From assembly GCF_000015445.1 (NCBI RefSeq), contig NC_008783.1, positions 317,001 through 381,000 of the forward strand: 64,000 nucleotides of DNA, in the 5' to 3' direction. Position numbers and translations under genes: made by a program. Of this stretch, positions 7,569-17,581 are shown in pieces. This stretch comes from Bartonella bacilliformis KC583 (GTDB lineage Bacteria > Pseudomonadota > Alphaproteobacteria > Rhizobiales > Rhizobiaceae). A model generated the notes under the pieces. The model was not told where the DNA came from and ran no database searches. It saw only the letters and a program-made list of their open reading frames with translations. Position 1 is the first letter of the stretch. Every line of letters starts with the position of its first letter.

Positions 7569-9593
7569 ATGACGAAAGAGGCAATATTGGATTGGACAGG
7601 ATTTTCAGGGCTTCCAGATTTTTCTTTAATAAGTGATGATGATTTTAAGCCTGCTTTTGAGCAAGCGCTTAAAGAAGCTGAAGAAGAAATAGAAAAAATT
7701 GCATCTATAGCAGAATCACCAACACTTGAGAATTTTTTGCAACCTTTTGAGCTTTCTGGAAGGGCACTTGATCGCATGTGTTCAATATTTTTTATGCGTT
7801 CAGGTGCACATAGCAATGCATTGATTCGGCAGTTAGAAAAAGAATTTATTGTAAAGCTTTCTCGTTATTCGTCAAAAATTATGATGGATACCCGCATCTT
7901 TATGAAAATGGATGTGCTTTATAAACAAGCACAGCAGAATGCGTATGATGGTGAAACGAAGCGCGTGATTGAGCAAGGGTGGAAACAGTTTATATATAAT
8001 GGTGCAAAACTTGATGAAAAAGGTAAGAAACACCTTGCTGAAATCAATGAAAAGCTTGCTCTCCTAAACGCTACTTTTGGTCAACATGTGTTAAAAGATG
8101 AAGCTGAATGGGTTTTATTTTTAGAAAAAACAGATTTATCTGGTTTACCTGATGATCTGGTTTCTTCAATGAAAGAAATTGCATGTGAAAAGGGGCGTGA
8201 TGGAGTTTATGCGCTGACATTGACACGCTCGATTGTTGAACCTTTTTTGAAATTCTCGCATCATCGTGATTTACGTAAAATAGCGTTTCAAGCTTGGTCT
8301 AAACGTGGTGAAAATAGCAATGATAATGATAATCGAGAGATTATTGTAGAAATTATCAAGCTTCGAGATGAAAAAGCTAAATTGCTGGGATATAAATCCT
8401 TCGCGGATTTAAAACTCGATAATACTATGGCCAAGAGCGTGGATTCAGTTATGAATTTGCTCATGCCTGTGTGGGAGCGAGCAAGAGCTAAAGCTGCTGC
8501 TGAGCAGGCTGAATTACAAAGTTTTTCAGAAAATCAAGGAAATAATGAATTTTTAGCTGCTTGGGATTGGCGTTATTATGCTGAAAAATTACGTGCTGAA
8601 AAATTTTCTCTCGATGAAGCTGAAATTAAACATTATTTTCAGTTGGACCGCATGATTGAAGCAGCGTTTTCAGTAGCAGGAAAACTTTTTGGAATTTCAT
8701 TTGAAGAAAAAACATCTACAGTGCTTTGGCACCCTGATGTGCGTTTTTGGGAAGTGAAAAAATCTGATGGGGGGGTGCTTGGGCACTTTATCGGCGATTA
8801 TTTTGCACGTTCTTCGAAAAGGTCTGGTGCATGGATGAGCAGGCTGCAATCGCAGCATAAATTGGGTAGTGGACAAAAGCCTATCATTTATAATGTTTGT
8901 AATTTTGCTAAGCCGCCTAAAGGGGAGGTTGCTCTTTTATCGCTGGATGATGCGCGTACACTTTTTCATGAATTTGGGCATGCGTTGCATGGTTTGCTTT
9001 CTGATGTAACATGGCCATCTGTAGCAGGGACATCTGTTTCTCGTGATTTTGTTGAGTTACCCTCTCAACTTTACGAACATTGGTTGACTGTGCCAGAGGT
9101 ATTAAAATCTTACGCTACGCATGTGAAAACAGGTCTGCCTATGCCACAAGATTTATTAAATAAAATTGCATTAGCACATAAATTTAATGCCGGTTTTTGT
9201 GCAGTTGAATTTATTTCATCAGCTTTAGTTGATATGGCCTTTCATAGGGGAGAAATAGTAGATGATCCGGCATTATTTGAGCATAAGGAATTAGAAAAAC
9301 TGAAAATGCCTGATACAATTGTTATGCGTCATCGTCCTCCGCATTTTACGCATATATTTTCAGGGGATGGTTATGCTGCGGGTTATTATTCTTATATGTG
9401 GTCAGAAGTACTTGATGCTGATGCTTTCCAAGCTTTTGAAGAAACAGGCGATGTTTTTCATCCAGAGCTTGCTGAGCGACTAAAGCGCTTTATCTATTCT
9501 GCAGGAGGCAGTTGTGATCCAGAGGAGCTTTATGTAGCTTTTCGGGGGCAATTGCCTTCACCAGAGGCGATGATTGAAAAACGTGGCTTGTAA
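7569..9593 (+). CDS. M3 family oligopeptidase (Dcp/PrlC type)
   Basis: Cytoplasmic zinc metallopeptidase of family M3, 674 aa, which degrades short peptides such as signal-peptide fragments. The zinc site HEFGHALHG starts at His467, with the third ligand Glu expected in the downstream FVELPSQLYEHW segment. The C-terminal substrate motif HIFSGDGYAAGYYSYMWSE is intact. The length fits oligopeptidase A or peptidyl-dipeptidase Dcp; the sequence alone does not separate these two. ATG 7569 lies 11 nt after AGGAGG. A nearer ATG at 7559 is out of frame. It converges with the transglycosylase gene. Confidence 0.93.
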   Translation: MTKEAILDWTGFSGLPDFSLISDDDFKPAFEQALKEAEEEIEKIASIAESPTLENFLQPFELSGRALDRMCSIFFMRSGAHSNALIRQLEKEFIVKLSRYSSKIMMDTRIFMKMDVLYKQAQQNAYDGETKRVIEQGWKQFIYNGAKLDEKGKKHLAEINEKLALLNATFGQHVLKDEAEWVLFLEKTDLSGLPDDLVSSMKEIACEKGRDGVYALTLTRSIVEPFLKFSHHRDLRKIAFQAWSKRGENSNDNDNREIIVEIIKLRDEKAKLLGYKSFADLKLDNTMAKSVDSVMNLLMPVWERARAKAAAEQAELQSFSENQGNNEFLAAWDWRYYAEKLRAEKFSLDEAEIKHYFQLDRMIEAAFSVAGKLFGISFEEKTSTVLWHPDVRFWEVKKSDGGVLGHFIGDYFARSSKRSGAWMSRLQSQHKLGSGQKPIIYNVCNFAKPPKGEVALLSLDDARTLFHEFGHALHGLLSDVTWPSVAGTSVSRDFVELPSQLYEHWLTVPEVLKSYATHVKTGLPMPQDLLNKIALAHKFNAGFCAVEFISSALVDMAFHRGEIVDDPALFEHKELEKLKMPDTIVMRHRPPHFTHIFSGDGYAAGYYSYMWSEVLDADAFQAFEETGDVFHPELAERLKRFIYSAGGSCDPEELYVAFRGQLPSPEAMIEKRGL

Positions 9594-9784
9594 AAAATAT
9601 AACCAATATGGTGTGAGCCATATGAGTCTTTACTTTAGGTTATGAAGATATCGTATTTCCTCATGAAATAGGCTATTATGCTGGCTTTGTTTAGAGTTTT
9701 TTTATGGCTCTCAAGGGATACGCTATAGAAAAGCAGACAAATCGACTGTACCCAACAGAAAAGGAATGAGAATTTTACTCAAAA

Positions 9785-11041
9785 TTATTGTTTCCTAAGC
9801 AGTAAAAGAACTTCATAATTTGGGTATCCGTTGACTTCTAAGCCATGGAGAAGCTGAAAATCTTTGATTGCTTTTTTGGAAGCTGTACCAATTTTACCGT
9901 CAATTTCCCCTTTATAATGACCAAGCTTAGCTAAGTGAGATTGTAATTCCATGCGCTCCTGGAAATTAATAGGCTTAAATGGCCGTTTCCAATCTTGTAC
10001 TAATCCGGAGTGTCCAGCAATACGGTTAGCAAGGAGAGAAACAGCGAAAGCATAGCGATCCGCATTATTATAACGTTTCAAAACAAAGAAATTTTTTGTT
10101 ACCAAAAATGCAGGTCCCTCAGGGCCATCAGGTAATTTCAGTGTTGCATATTCAGAAGGAGAAGGAAAGGGTTTTCCATTCGCATTTTGAACACCGAGTT
10201 TTGTCCATTGTGCAAAGGAAAGCTTATCATCAGGCAATTGTTTACCATGCGGTAACTTGACTTCAAATCCCCAATGAAGGCCAGGTTGCCAACCGTTCAT
10301 GTGGAGAAGATTAGCAGCCGTAGCAAGCGCATCTGGAATTGATGTCCAGATATCGCAATGTCCATTTCCGTCCATGTCAACAGCATAAGCAAGATAACTG
10401 CTTGGGATAAATTGTGTATGCCCTAATGCACCAGCCCAAGATCCGGTAAGTTGAGAGCGATGAATTGCACCACTTTGGAGAATTTTCATGGCAGCGATAA
10501 GTTGCGTCCGTGCGTATTTTTCACGTTTTTTATCAGCATAGGCTAAAGTTGCAAGGGAACGAATAGCATCACGCATCATCCTCTTGTTTTCTAAGGCTTT
10601 TCCATAGTTACTTTCCATTGACCAAATGGCAAGGATGATATGACTGTTAACGCCAAAACGTTTTTCAATTTTATCGAGCCATGTTTTCCATTTTTTTGCA
10701 TGATTCCGTCCTCCTACAATCGCGATATCATGAATACGATTATCAAAGTAGTTCCAAGAAGAATCAACAAACTCTGGTTGATAGGCTGCTCGCTCCAACA
10801 CTTCTGGATCAATTGCCTGAACTGTTTCAAATGCCATATCGAATGTGGCTGACGAAATATTGTTAGCTAAAGCTGTTTTTTTAAATTCTTGAATCCAAAT
10901 CTTAAAGCCACTGTCAGCATGTGTATGCGAGGAAAAAAGCATTAAAGAAGTAAAAACTACAAAAGCGAAACCAATGATAAGAGGTCTCCAATTTATTAAT
11001 CGCCCTGAAAAAGCGAATGTACTAGGCTCTGCTTTTTGCAT
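9785..11041 (-). CDS. Lytic murein transglycosylase (MltB family) with peptidoglycan-binding domain
   Basis: Periplasmic enzyme of 418 aa that cleaves the glycan strands of peptidoglycan to 1,6-anhydro products. An N-terminal hydrophobic segment (about residues 20-38, ending near SSHTHA) serves as signal peptide or anchor; there is no lipobox. The SLT/MltB catalytic core follows, with the catalytic Glu in WSMESNYGKAL, then the family motif GALGHTQFIPSSYLAYA. The C-terminus is a peptidoglycan-binding_1 domain (LGHYKGEIDGKIGTASKKA). It is a stand-alone gene, divergent from galU. Confidence 0.92.
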   Translation of the reverse strand: MQKAEPSTFAFSGRLINWRPLIIGFAFVVFTSLMLFSSHTHADSGFKIWIQEFKKTALANNISSATFDMAFETVQAIDPEVLERAAYQPEFVDSSWNYFDNRIHDIAIVGGRNHAKKWKTWLDKIEKRFGVNSHIILAIWSMESNYGKALENKRMMRDAIRSLATLAYADKKREKYARTQLIAAMKILQSGAIHRSQLTGSWAGALGHTQFIPSSYLAYAVDMDGNGHCDIWTSIPDALATAANLLHMNGWQPGLHWGFEVKLPHGKQLPDDKLSFAQWTKLGVQNANGKPFPSPSEYATLKLPDGPEGPAFLVTKNFFVLKRYNNADRYAFAVSLLANRIAGHSGLVQDWKRPFKPINFQERMELQSHLAKLGHYKGEIDGKIGTASKKAIKDFQLLHGLEVNGYPNYEVLLLLRKQ

Positions 11042-11309
11042 TTTTTATTTCCGTCAATGTTAAATTATTTTGATTGAGGTCATTTCATTTTCGTATTTGA
11101 GTTTATAGAGTATGTTGTCAAGTTAAACAGAAATTTTAAAATAAACCATTTACATTGAAAATACTCTAATCCAATTTTTCTATCCGTGTCCTTTATAATT
11201 GCAATTGAGATAGTAAAATATATCTTAATATTTTCGTTAAGATATGATGACAACATTGAGTCAAAAAATTATACCGTGAAACATCATGTCTACAATCAGG
11301 AGAGTCAGT

Positions 11310-12194
11310 GTGCAAAAGATTCGTAAAGCAGTCTTTCCCGTAGCGGGTCTTGGTACTCGTTTTCTTCCAGCAACAAAAACAATTCCTAAAGAAATGCTGA
11401 CCATTGTTGATAAGCCTGTTATTCAATATGTAGTAGATGAAGCTCTTGAGGCTGGTATTGAGCATCTTATTTTTGTCACTGGGCGCAATAAAGCAGTGAT
11501 AGAAGATTATTTTGATGCTCAAGTTGAGCTTTATGCAACACTTGCTGAGCGTAGCAAAAAAGAAGAACTGCAGCATTTACAAGATTTACAGCCGCAACCA
11601 GGGATGACATCTTTCACTCGACAACAGCAACCTTTAGGGCTTGGGCATGCTCTTTGGTGCGCACGTGAGTTGGTTGGCAAGGAACCTTTTGCCTTATTGT
11701 TACCAGACATGTTGATGCAAGCTAAAAAAGGATGCCTTTCTGAAATGATACATCTTTATGAAAAAACGCAAGGAGGAAATATCGTTGCTGTTCAGGAGTG
11801 TCATGCTGAAGATGTTCATAAATATGGTATTGTCGGCAAAGGAGAACAAATTGCGAATGGTTTTGAAATTACACAGATGGTAGAGAAACCAGAAAAAGGA
11901 ACAGCTCCGTCTAATTTATACATTAATGGACGTTATATTTTGCAACCAGAAATATTTGATATTCTCTCTAGTCAAGAACGAGGAGCAGGAAATGAAATTC
12001 AGTTGACAGATGCTATGGTGCGGCTTTCAGATAAGCAGGCTTTTTTTGGTTTTCAGTTAGATGGGAAAACTTTTGATTGTGGTTCTAAAACTGGTTTTAT
12101 TGAAGCCAATGTTGCATTTGCTTTAGCACGTACAGATTTGTGTCAACAAGTTTCTTCTTCATTAAAAAATTTATTGGAGACGGTAAAAGTTTAG
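11310..12194 (+). CDS. galU: UTP-glucose-1-phosphate uridylyltransferase
   Basis: Makes UDP-glucose from UTP and glucose-1-phosphate for envelope glycans. The nucleotide-binding motif [11 protein letters not shown] lies close to the N-terminus, followed by [15 protein letters not shown]. The catalytic region [12 protein letters not shown] and C-terminal [10 protein letters not shown] are intact. GTG 11310 is preferred as start (294 aa) because AGGAGA lies 6 nt upstream and the protein then begins [13 protein letters not shown] as usual. The upstream in-frame ATG at 11286 lacks a ribosome site. The isomerase kdsD follows on the same strand. Confidence 0.94.
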   Translation: MQKIRKAVFPVAGLGTRFLPATKTIPKEMLTIVDKPVIQYVVDEALEAGIEHLIFVTGRNKAVIEDYFDAQVELYATLAERSKKEELQHLQDLQPQPGMTSFTRQQQPLGLGHALWCARELVGKEPFALLLPDMLMQAKKGCLSEMIHLYEKTQGGNIVAVQECHAEDVHKYGIVGKGEQIANGFEITQMVEKPEKGTAPSNLYINGRYILQPEIFDILSSQERGAGNEIQLTDAMVRLSDKQAFFGFQLDGKTFDCGSKTGFIEANVAFALARTDLCQQVSSSLKNLLETVKV

Positions 12195-12233
12195 ATATGG
12201 TATTTTTAATTTCGGTTATCAAATTTGGTTACG

Positions 12234-13226
12234 ATGACACAGTCTGTTGATATGTTAGCTTTACAATGCGCGGTTACATCAGCGCTTAAAACGATTTCTA
12301 GTGAAAAACAGGGACTTGCTGTTCTTGAAAAAGCTCTTCTTAAGAATCTTTCTCACTCTTTTAGAGAAGCTGTTCAAACTATTAGGGATGCTAAGGGTCG
12401 TGTAGTGATCACTGGGCTTGGTAAAAGTGGTCATATAGGAGCAAAAATTGCTGCAACGTTAGCTTCAACTGGGACACCTGCTTTTTTTGTACACGCTGCA
12501 GAAGCTAATCATGGTGATCTTGGTATGATTAGTTTTAGTGATGTTATTCTTGCTGTATCGTGGTCAGGTGAAACTACTGAATTAAGTGGTATTATAAATT
12601 ACGCTAAGCGTTTTCGTACGCCGCTTATTGCAATAACATCGGGTGAAAACTCTACATTAGGGAGACAGGCTGACATTGTATTATTGTTACCAAAGGTAGA
12701 AGAGGCTTGTCCCCATGGGCTCGCTCCGACAACTTCAACAATTATGCAATTAGCGATGGGGGATGCATTGGCTGTTGCTCTTTTGGAAATGCGTGGCTTT
12801 ACCGCGATAGATTTTAAGATTTATCACCCTGGAGGTTCTCTTGGTGCACGTCTTAAATATGTGCGTGATATTATGCATCAGGGTGATAATATTCCTTTAG
12901 TTATACAGGGCACGCTCATGACTGAAGCAATGAGTGTTTTGGTTGAAAAACGTTTTGGTTGTGTTGGTGTTGTGAATCAACAAGGTGAATTGATTGGAAT
13001 TGTGACGGATGGTGATCTTGCACGCAATATTCATCGTGATTTGTCACAATTTAATGTTGATGAGATGATGACAAAGGATCCAAAAATTTTGAGTCCAGAT
13101 GCACTGGTTGGTACTGCTATAGCTTTTATTCATGATCATCATATTGGTGCATTTTTTGTAGTTGAAAATAAAAAACCCGTCGGGATCGTTCATTTTCATG
13201 ATCTTTTGCGTGTTGGTGCTGCTTAA
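12234..13226 (+). CDS. kdsD: Arabinose-5-phosphate isomerase (KdsD/KpsF)
   Basis: Interconverts ribulose-5-phosphate and arabinose-5-phosphate, the first step towards Kdo of lipopolysaccharide. About 330 aa. The SIS sugar-isomerase domain (about 45-180) contains GLGKSGHIGAKIAATLASTG and SWSGETTE. Two CBS domains follow (about 205-325). The Kpn/Gut family signature HPGGSLGARL is present. No good ribosome site exists; TTG at 12225 is also in frame, so the start is uncertain by three codons. It sits 39 bp after galU, probably in one operon for envelope sugar precursors. Confidence 0.92.
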   Translation: MTQSVDMLALQCAVTSALKTISSEKQGLAVLEKALLKNLSHSFREAVQTIRDAKGRVVITGLGKSGHIGAKIAATLASTGTPAFFVHAAEANHGDLGMISFSDVILAVSWSGETTELSGIINYAKRFRTPLIAITSGENSTLGRQADIVLLLPKVEEACPHGLAPTTSTIMQLAMGDALAVALLEMRGFTAIDFKIYHPGGSLGARLKYVRDIMHQGDNIPLVIQGTLMTEAMSVLVEKRFGCVGVVNQQGELIGIVTDGDLARNIHRDLSQFNVDEMMTKDPKILSPDALVGTAIAFIHDHHIGAFFVVENKKPVGIVHFHDLLRVGAA

Positions 13227-13465
13227 ATTGAAAACTGTTGCTATCAAGTAAAGTTCTTACCATCTGATAGCGGGATAGAATCAACATCGTGAATGGAGAT
13301 TATCTTTATTGAAGGATCTCTAATTAAAGACTATTTTCTCCATATTAACATTTTGCAGCCTTTTTGGAGAATAGTCATGTAGATTGATATATCTTCTCTT
13401 TTTTTCAAAGGGGAAGATACATCCATCCTCTTGATAAACGCTTGATAAGATATCTTGGTTTTTAT

Positions 13466-13840
13466 TTAAATTTTGCGGTTAAGAGAAAATTGTAAGCCAT
13501 TACTTGATGTGCAGAAAAGTTGCATCGCATTGTTTGATATTGTGCAATCTGCTCGCGATATGGTTCCACGGAGAATTGAGTGTATTTCAATTTCTACATG
13601 TTGAGTATTGACATAGTTGTAAATGCCTTCTGACAATTTCTCTTCTGTATCTGCTGCCCGTGTTTCAAAAATGCCATTATGGAAAGAAGAAACGATACCG
13701 TTTGTATCAATCCACTCCCCATCAATTCCATTTGGTATATTTCTTACAAATGGGTATTGCCCATAATACTGCGAAAAACTACAAGCCGCTAGTAGCAAGG
13801 CAGTGATTGTAAGACATGAAATACTGTAGATATGTTTCAT
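13466..13840 (-). CDS. Outer-membrane lipoprotein, Omp10-like
   Basis: Small lipoprotein of 124 aa. The signal peptide ends in a lipobox LLAAC (Cys about residue 20), so it should be lipidated and sent to the outer membrane. The mature part closely resembles, from memory, Brucella Omp10: GIDGEWIDTNGIVSSF, GIFETRAADTEEKLSEG, ILRGTISRADC and a terminal LQFSLNRK match that protein segment by segment. Two further Cys probably form a disulfide. The start at 13840 (MKHIYSIS) gives a normal lipoprotein signal; a TTG at 13876 would add twelve polar residues. It converges with kdsD. Confidence 0.85.
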   Translation of the reverse strand: MKHIYSISCLTITALLLAACSFSQYYGQYPFVRNIPNGIDGEWIDTNGIVSSFHNGIFETRAADTEEKLSEGIYNYVNTQHVEIEIHSILRGTISRADCTISNNAMQLFCTSSNGLQFSLNRKI

Positions 13841-14096
13841 TTGTTGCACTCTATTTGTTTTTAATTTTTGTGTCAAATCACGACAATTGTCGTTAAGTTA
13901 TTCTTAGTCAATATGAGACTTTTGATGAAAATCAATGAAAAAGCAAAAAGTTGGCAAAAAATACCTTAATGTTGTATTTAGTGAAGAGCTTAATAGAGTG
14001 AACACGCGGGACACAAGAGGTGAAAATATATTCTTATGGTTTGCGACGACTCTAATATTAGTATGCTTAATAATCTCAGAGGAGATTATTAAAGTC

Positions 14097-15482
14097 ATGA
14101 TTGGTCCCATTCTTATTGCGAGTGAAGACCATGGAAAACGTATAAAGCTTTCTGCTACGCTCCGAGGTTTTGGTCACCGTGTTATTGAAGCAGAAAATAG
14201 TTTACGTACGATTGATCTTTTACACAGACGTAAAAATATTGTGCTTGCGTTGCTTGATGTTGTGATGAGTGATTTAAGCGCGAGTGATGTGATTACAATG
14301 GTTAGAGCTGCTGGAGTATTTGTTCCTATTGTTGTTATTGCAAAACAAGATGATGAAGAATCACTTCAGAGAGCTTTAAGCGCTGGAGCTATGGATTATT
14401 GGATTTATCCAGTAACGCCATTGCGGTTGAGAATCACCTTGAATAATCTTTCATTGATTTCTGCTTTGAAGCGCGAAGTTCACTATACTCAGAAAAAAAA
14501 TAAAAATCATTTACGGTTTTCTGATCTTCATATAAAAAGTGATGTAATCCAAGAACTTTTAGAACAAGCAAAAAGAGCTGCTAATTCCTCACAGAATCTT
14601 TTAATAGAAGGTGAAGTAGGAACTGACCGTGAAACTTTAGCTCGTGTTATTCATCATGAAAGTTTGTTTTCAGAGGGACATTTTATCCGTTTTCAATGTT
14701 TACCTATCACTGATCCGCAAGAAGAAAACCGTGTATGGTTTGAAGAATTTTTGCCATTAGTTTCTTCCTCTGAAAAGGGAACACTTTGCCTTTGTGATGT
14801 GGATCGACTTGAGCCTATACAGCAAAGGCGTTTTGCAAATTACTTTAAAGAGAGAGTAGAGGTTACAAAAAAACGAACCCCATTTTTGCGTGTTATTGCT
14901 ACTTCAACATCACGGCTTATGGATTTGATTAAGGAAGACTTTTTTTTACGTAACTTGTTTGAACAATTTTCCCAATTGCATATCAGGGTTCCTTCTTTAA
15001 GAGAATTAAGGGATGCTCTTCCAGAAATTTCCCAACGCTTGATCGATCGCATTATTGTGGAAACAGGGCGATCGCATATACATGGTTTAGCGGGATCAGC
15101 TATTTCATTGCTTATGCAATATGATTGGCCTGGTAATCATAACGAACTTGAGAATTTGCTATTTCGTGCTGTTTTACTCAGTGAGGGGCCGTTATTAACG
15201 ATTAAGGATTTTCCACAATTAATGGGAAATCCATTAGTGAGCACCTCAAAAGTTATTGATAGCACTGTTCAAGAGCATTATGAAGAAAAATTCATAAAAT
15301 TTTTCAATATTAATGGACATGTTCGTACTTTCGCTGAGATGGAGCGCGATATTATTGAAAAGGCTGTTAAGCATTATAAGAGACGTATGAGTGAAGTTGC
15401 TCGCCATCTTAATGTAGGGCGTTCTACACTTTATCGTAAGATGGATGAATATGAAGGCAATAAGCAATTAACAACGGAGTAA
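14097..15482 (+). CDS. Degenerate NtrC-family response regulator
   Basis: A 461-aa protein with the layout of an NtrC-type regulator: receiver (1-115), AAA+ region (about 140-370) and a Fis-type DNA-binding helix-turn-helix at the end (MSEVARHLNVGRSTLYRKM). The receiver keeps the acidic pair Glu10-Asp11 and phospho-acceptor Asp54 (LLDVVMSD). The switch Lys before Pro is Tyr104 and the switch Thr/Ser appears to be Ala82. Walker A is GEVGTDRE (Lys to Arg), Walker B is LCDVD, and no GAFTGA loop is present. It therefore probably does not drive sigma-54 and acts as a plain DNA-binding regulator. AGAGGAG at 14078-14084 supports the start; the frame stays open to 13935. Confidence 0.85.
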   Translation: MIGPILIASEDHGKRIKLSATLRGFGHRVIEAENSLRTIDLLHRRKNIVLALLDVVMSDLSASDVITMVRAAGVFVPIVVIAKQDDEESLQRALSAGAMDYWIYPVTPLRLRITLNNLSLISALKREVHYTQKKNKNHLRFSDLHIKSDVIQELLEQAKRAANSSQNLLIEGEVGTDRETLARVIHHESLFSEGHFIRFQCLPITDPQEENRVWFEEFLPLVSSSEKGTLCLCDVDRLEPIQQRRFANYFKERVEVTKKRTPFLRVIATSTSRLMDLIKEDFFLRNLFEQFSQLHIRVPSLRELRDALPEISQRLIDRIIVETGRSHIHGLAGSAISLLMQYDWPGNHNELENLLFRAVLLSEGPLLTIKDFPQLMGNPLVSTSKVIDSTVQEHYEEKFIKFFNINGHVRTFAEMERDIIEKAVKHYKRRMSEVARHLNVGRSTLYRKMDEYEGNKQLTTE

Positions 15483-15874
15483 GATCTATAACAGATTTTC
15501 AATTATAGAAATTAATTTTGGAAAAACATAATTTCTTTTGATGAAAAAATGGAGAATTTCTAATTTTAAAAAAGCATTATTTATTGTAAAATTTACTTAT
15601 TTTTTTGGTTTAAGTTGTTTACAATTTCAGCCATATGCAATTTTATTTGATGATATCATTGTTAATGTTATTCTATAGCTTAAAGTTTTTATTGTTTCAG
15701 ATAAAGCTGTTTTTGCAAATGATCGGAGCTATTTTCACGTTTTTGAGCGCTAAAGCTAGCTTGGAATCATCAATGTTGTTTTTATATTTTTGCAGCAAAA
15801 AGTAGTATTCAGCTTTAGTATTGTCATACATACTCATGGCTGTAGAATAGCTTTAAAATAGAAAGTTTATTCCT
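15483..15874. other. Intergenic region, regulator / PLD gene
   Basis: 392 bp of AT-rich DNA without a credible ORF. It includes a 10-bp palindrome AAGCTAGCTT near 15755. No clear intrinsic terminator for the regulator gene and no RNA gene were seen. It should contain the promoter of the phospholipase D-family gene. Confidence 0.45.
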
Positions 15875-17413
15875 TTGACACTGCTACATATTGTTATCAG
15901 TTCTATCATATTTTTTATTATTGCTTATATATTAGCGATTTACACTTATGGCCGTTTTGTCAGAAATGCCAAGGGAAAATGTTCCTATGCATTTGATGTT
16001 AAGGAAGATGAAACCAAGCTTGATCGTATAGTGAGTCAATTGGCCAAGGAGACGAATGGATTAGGGGTTGATAAAGATGCTCTTTCACTCATTGTCAGCA
16101 ATTTGGAGGCATTTGGTGCTCGTGTAGTGGGAGTAGAGCAGGCTGAACGCAGTCTTGATCTGATGTATTATATTTGGGATGATGATTTAACAGGGCGTTT
16201 ATTACTTAGTGAAGTCGTAGAAGCAGCAGATCGTGGTGTGCGGGTACGTCTTCTTTTGGATGATATCAATGCTCAGGCACGTGATCCAGCTTATATTGCC
16301 CTTGATAAACATCCAAATATTGAAGTGAGAATGTTTAATCCAGGGCGATCACGTAATGGTTTTTTCCGTCGTGGCTTGGAGATTATATTACGGGCAATTA
16401 CTGTGACACGCAGAATGCACAATAAAGCTTTTATTGTGGATGGGCGGATGGCTTTCATAGGAGGACGGAATATCGCAGACTCTTATTTTGATGCAAGTAA
16501 AGGGTCAAGTTTTCGTGATTTAGATCTGATGTTAATTGGTCCATCAGTCCGTACAGTCGAAACTATCTTTGATTCTTTTTGGAATAATTCTGTGGTTTTA
16601 CCCATTCATACTTTGGTTATTCCAAAAAGTGCGAGCGATCTTGACAATTGGAGAGCTAAATTACGGAAGTTCCGCAATTCCAAAGCTGCAAAAATTTATC
16701 TCGATTATGTTAATGAGCATGTGAATTTTGAATATTTTCTTCAAGTAGGCAAAAAATTATTTTCAGCAGACAAAGTTAATGTGCTCTCTGATCCTCCAGA
16801 AAAAGCATTACGCAAAAAAGCAGGAAATTGGTTGATGGAGGTACTTTCACAAGTTATTGGGGAGGCTCAAAAGACGCTTCAGATTACATCGCCTTATTTT
16901 GTCCCTGGTAAGGCAGGAACACAGAATTTTAGTAATTTGGTATCAAAAGGCGTTGATGTTAAAATTCTGACTAATTCTTTAGCAGCTACAGATGTAGCAG
17001 CCGTGCATGGCGGTTATGCATCTTATCGTAAAGCATTATTGAAAAGCGGTGTTAAACTCTATGAGTTAAAGCCAGATGGAGGGACTCACCGATTGCGGTT
17101 ATTTAGATCGAATAAGGCAAGTTTACATACAAAGGCTTTTTTAATTGATCATAAAACTGCTTTCATTGGGTCTTTAAATTTTGATCCTCGGTCAGCGTCT
17201 TTAAATACAGAAATGGGTGTTTTGTTTGAATGTGCACCAATTACAATGAGGTTAGATTTTCTGTTTTCTGAGGAAACGACAGGTGAAATGAGTTATCATT
17301 TGCATCTTGGTGATGATAATCGCATTTATTGGAATTTTATCAAAAACGAGAAGCAATACACTATTGATTATGAGCCAGAAAGTAATTTTGGCGTCGTGTT
17401 TTTGCAAAAATAA
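15875..17413 (+). CDS. Phospholipase D-family protein (cardiolipin synthase-like)
   Basis: A 512-aa membrane-anchored enzyme with two HKD motifs, HNKAFIVDGRMAFIGGRN (His182) and HTKAFLIDHKTAFIGSLN (His418), the duplicated active site of the phospholipase D superfamily. One hydrophobic segment covers about residues 3-26; the rest is soluble. The superfamily includes cardiolipin synthases (phosphatidyl transfer) and phosphodiesterases. With a single membrane segment and YmdC/ClsC-like spacing, a ClsC-like cardiolipin synthase is the best guess, but substrate is unproven. The start is TTG 15875 with no visible ribosome site, so the N-terminus is uncertain. Confidence 0.85.
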   Translation: MTLLHIVISSIIFFIIAYILAIYTYGRFVRNAKGKCSYAFDVKEDETKLDRIVSQLAKETNGLGVDKDALSLIVSNLEAFGARVVGVEQAERSLDLMYYIWDDDLTGRLLLSEVVEAADRGVRVRLLLDDINAQARDPAYIALDKHPNIEVRMFNPGRSRNGFFRRGLEIILRAITVTRRMHNKAFIVDGRMAFIGGRNIADSYFDASKGSSFRDLDLMLIGPSVRTVETIFDSFWNNSVVLPIHTLVIPKSASDLDNWRAKLRKFRNSKAAKIYLDYVNEHVNFEYFLQVGKKLFSADKVNVLSDPPEKALRKKAGNWLMEVLSQVIGEAQKTLQITSPYFVPGKAGTQNFSNLVSKGVDVKILTNSLAATDVAAVHGGYASYRKALLKSGVKLYELKPDGGTHRLRLFRSNKASLHTKAFLIDHKTAFIGSLNFDPRSASLNTEMGVLFECAPITMRLDFLFSEETTGEMSYHLHLGDDNRIYWNFIKNEKQYTIDYEPESNFGVVFLQK

Positions 17414-17581
17414 TAAGTTGGTTACCTATTGAATCACAGTTATAAACTATTATGCCATAGGAATATTTTTCTTTCCATTTTATGTATAGGATGGCATAAT
17501 CTGTCGCCAATCCAAAATTTATGAGAAACACAATTACATCTTCAAGCTGTTTTAGTGTTCTGTTATCAAGGGAATTTGGTC

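Noticed and set aside
9606..9623. 6-bp hairpin ATATGG/CCATAT after the M3 peptidase
   Set aside because: Too short and AT-rich, no T-run.
13386..13423. 12-bp imperfect hairpin between kdsD and the Omp10-like gene as terminator
   Set aside because: No T-run follows on either strand; each strand has one mismatch. A second imperfect pair (13329-13341 with 13366-13376) is likewise not terminator-like. Not called.
13935..14096. N-terminal extension of the NtrC-like regulator with a possible membrane segment
   Set aside because: ATG 14097 has AGAGGAG upstream and begins directly at the receiver domain; the extension is not preceded by a ribosome site.
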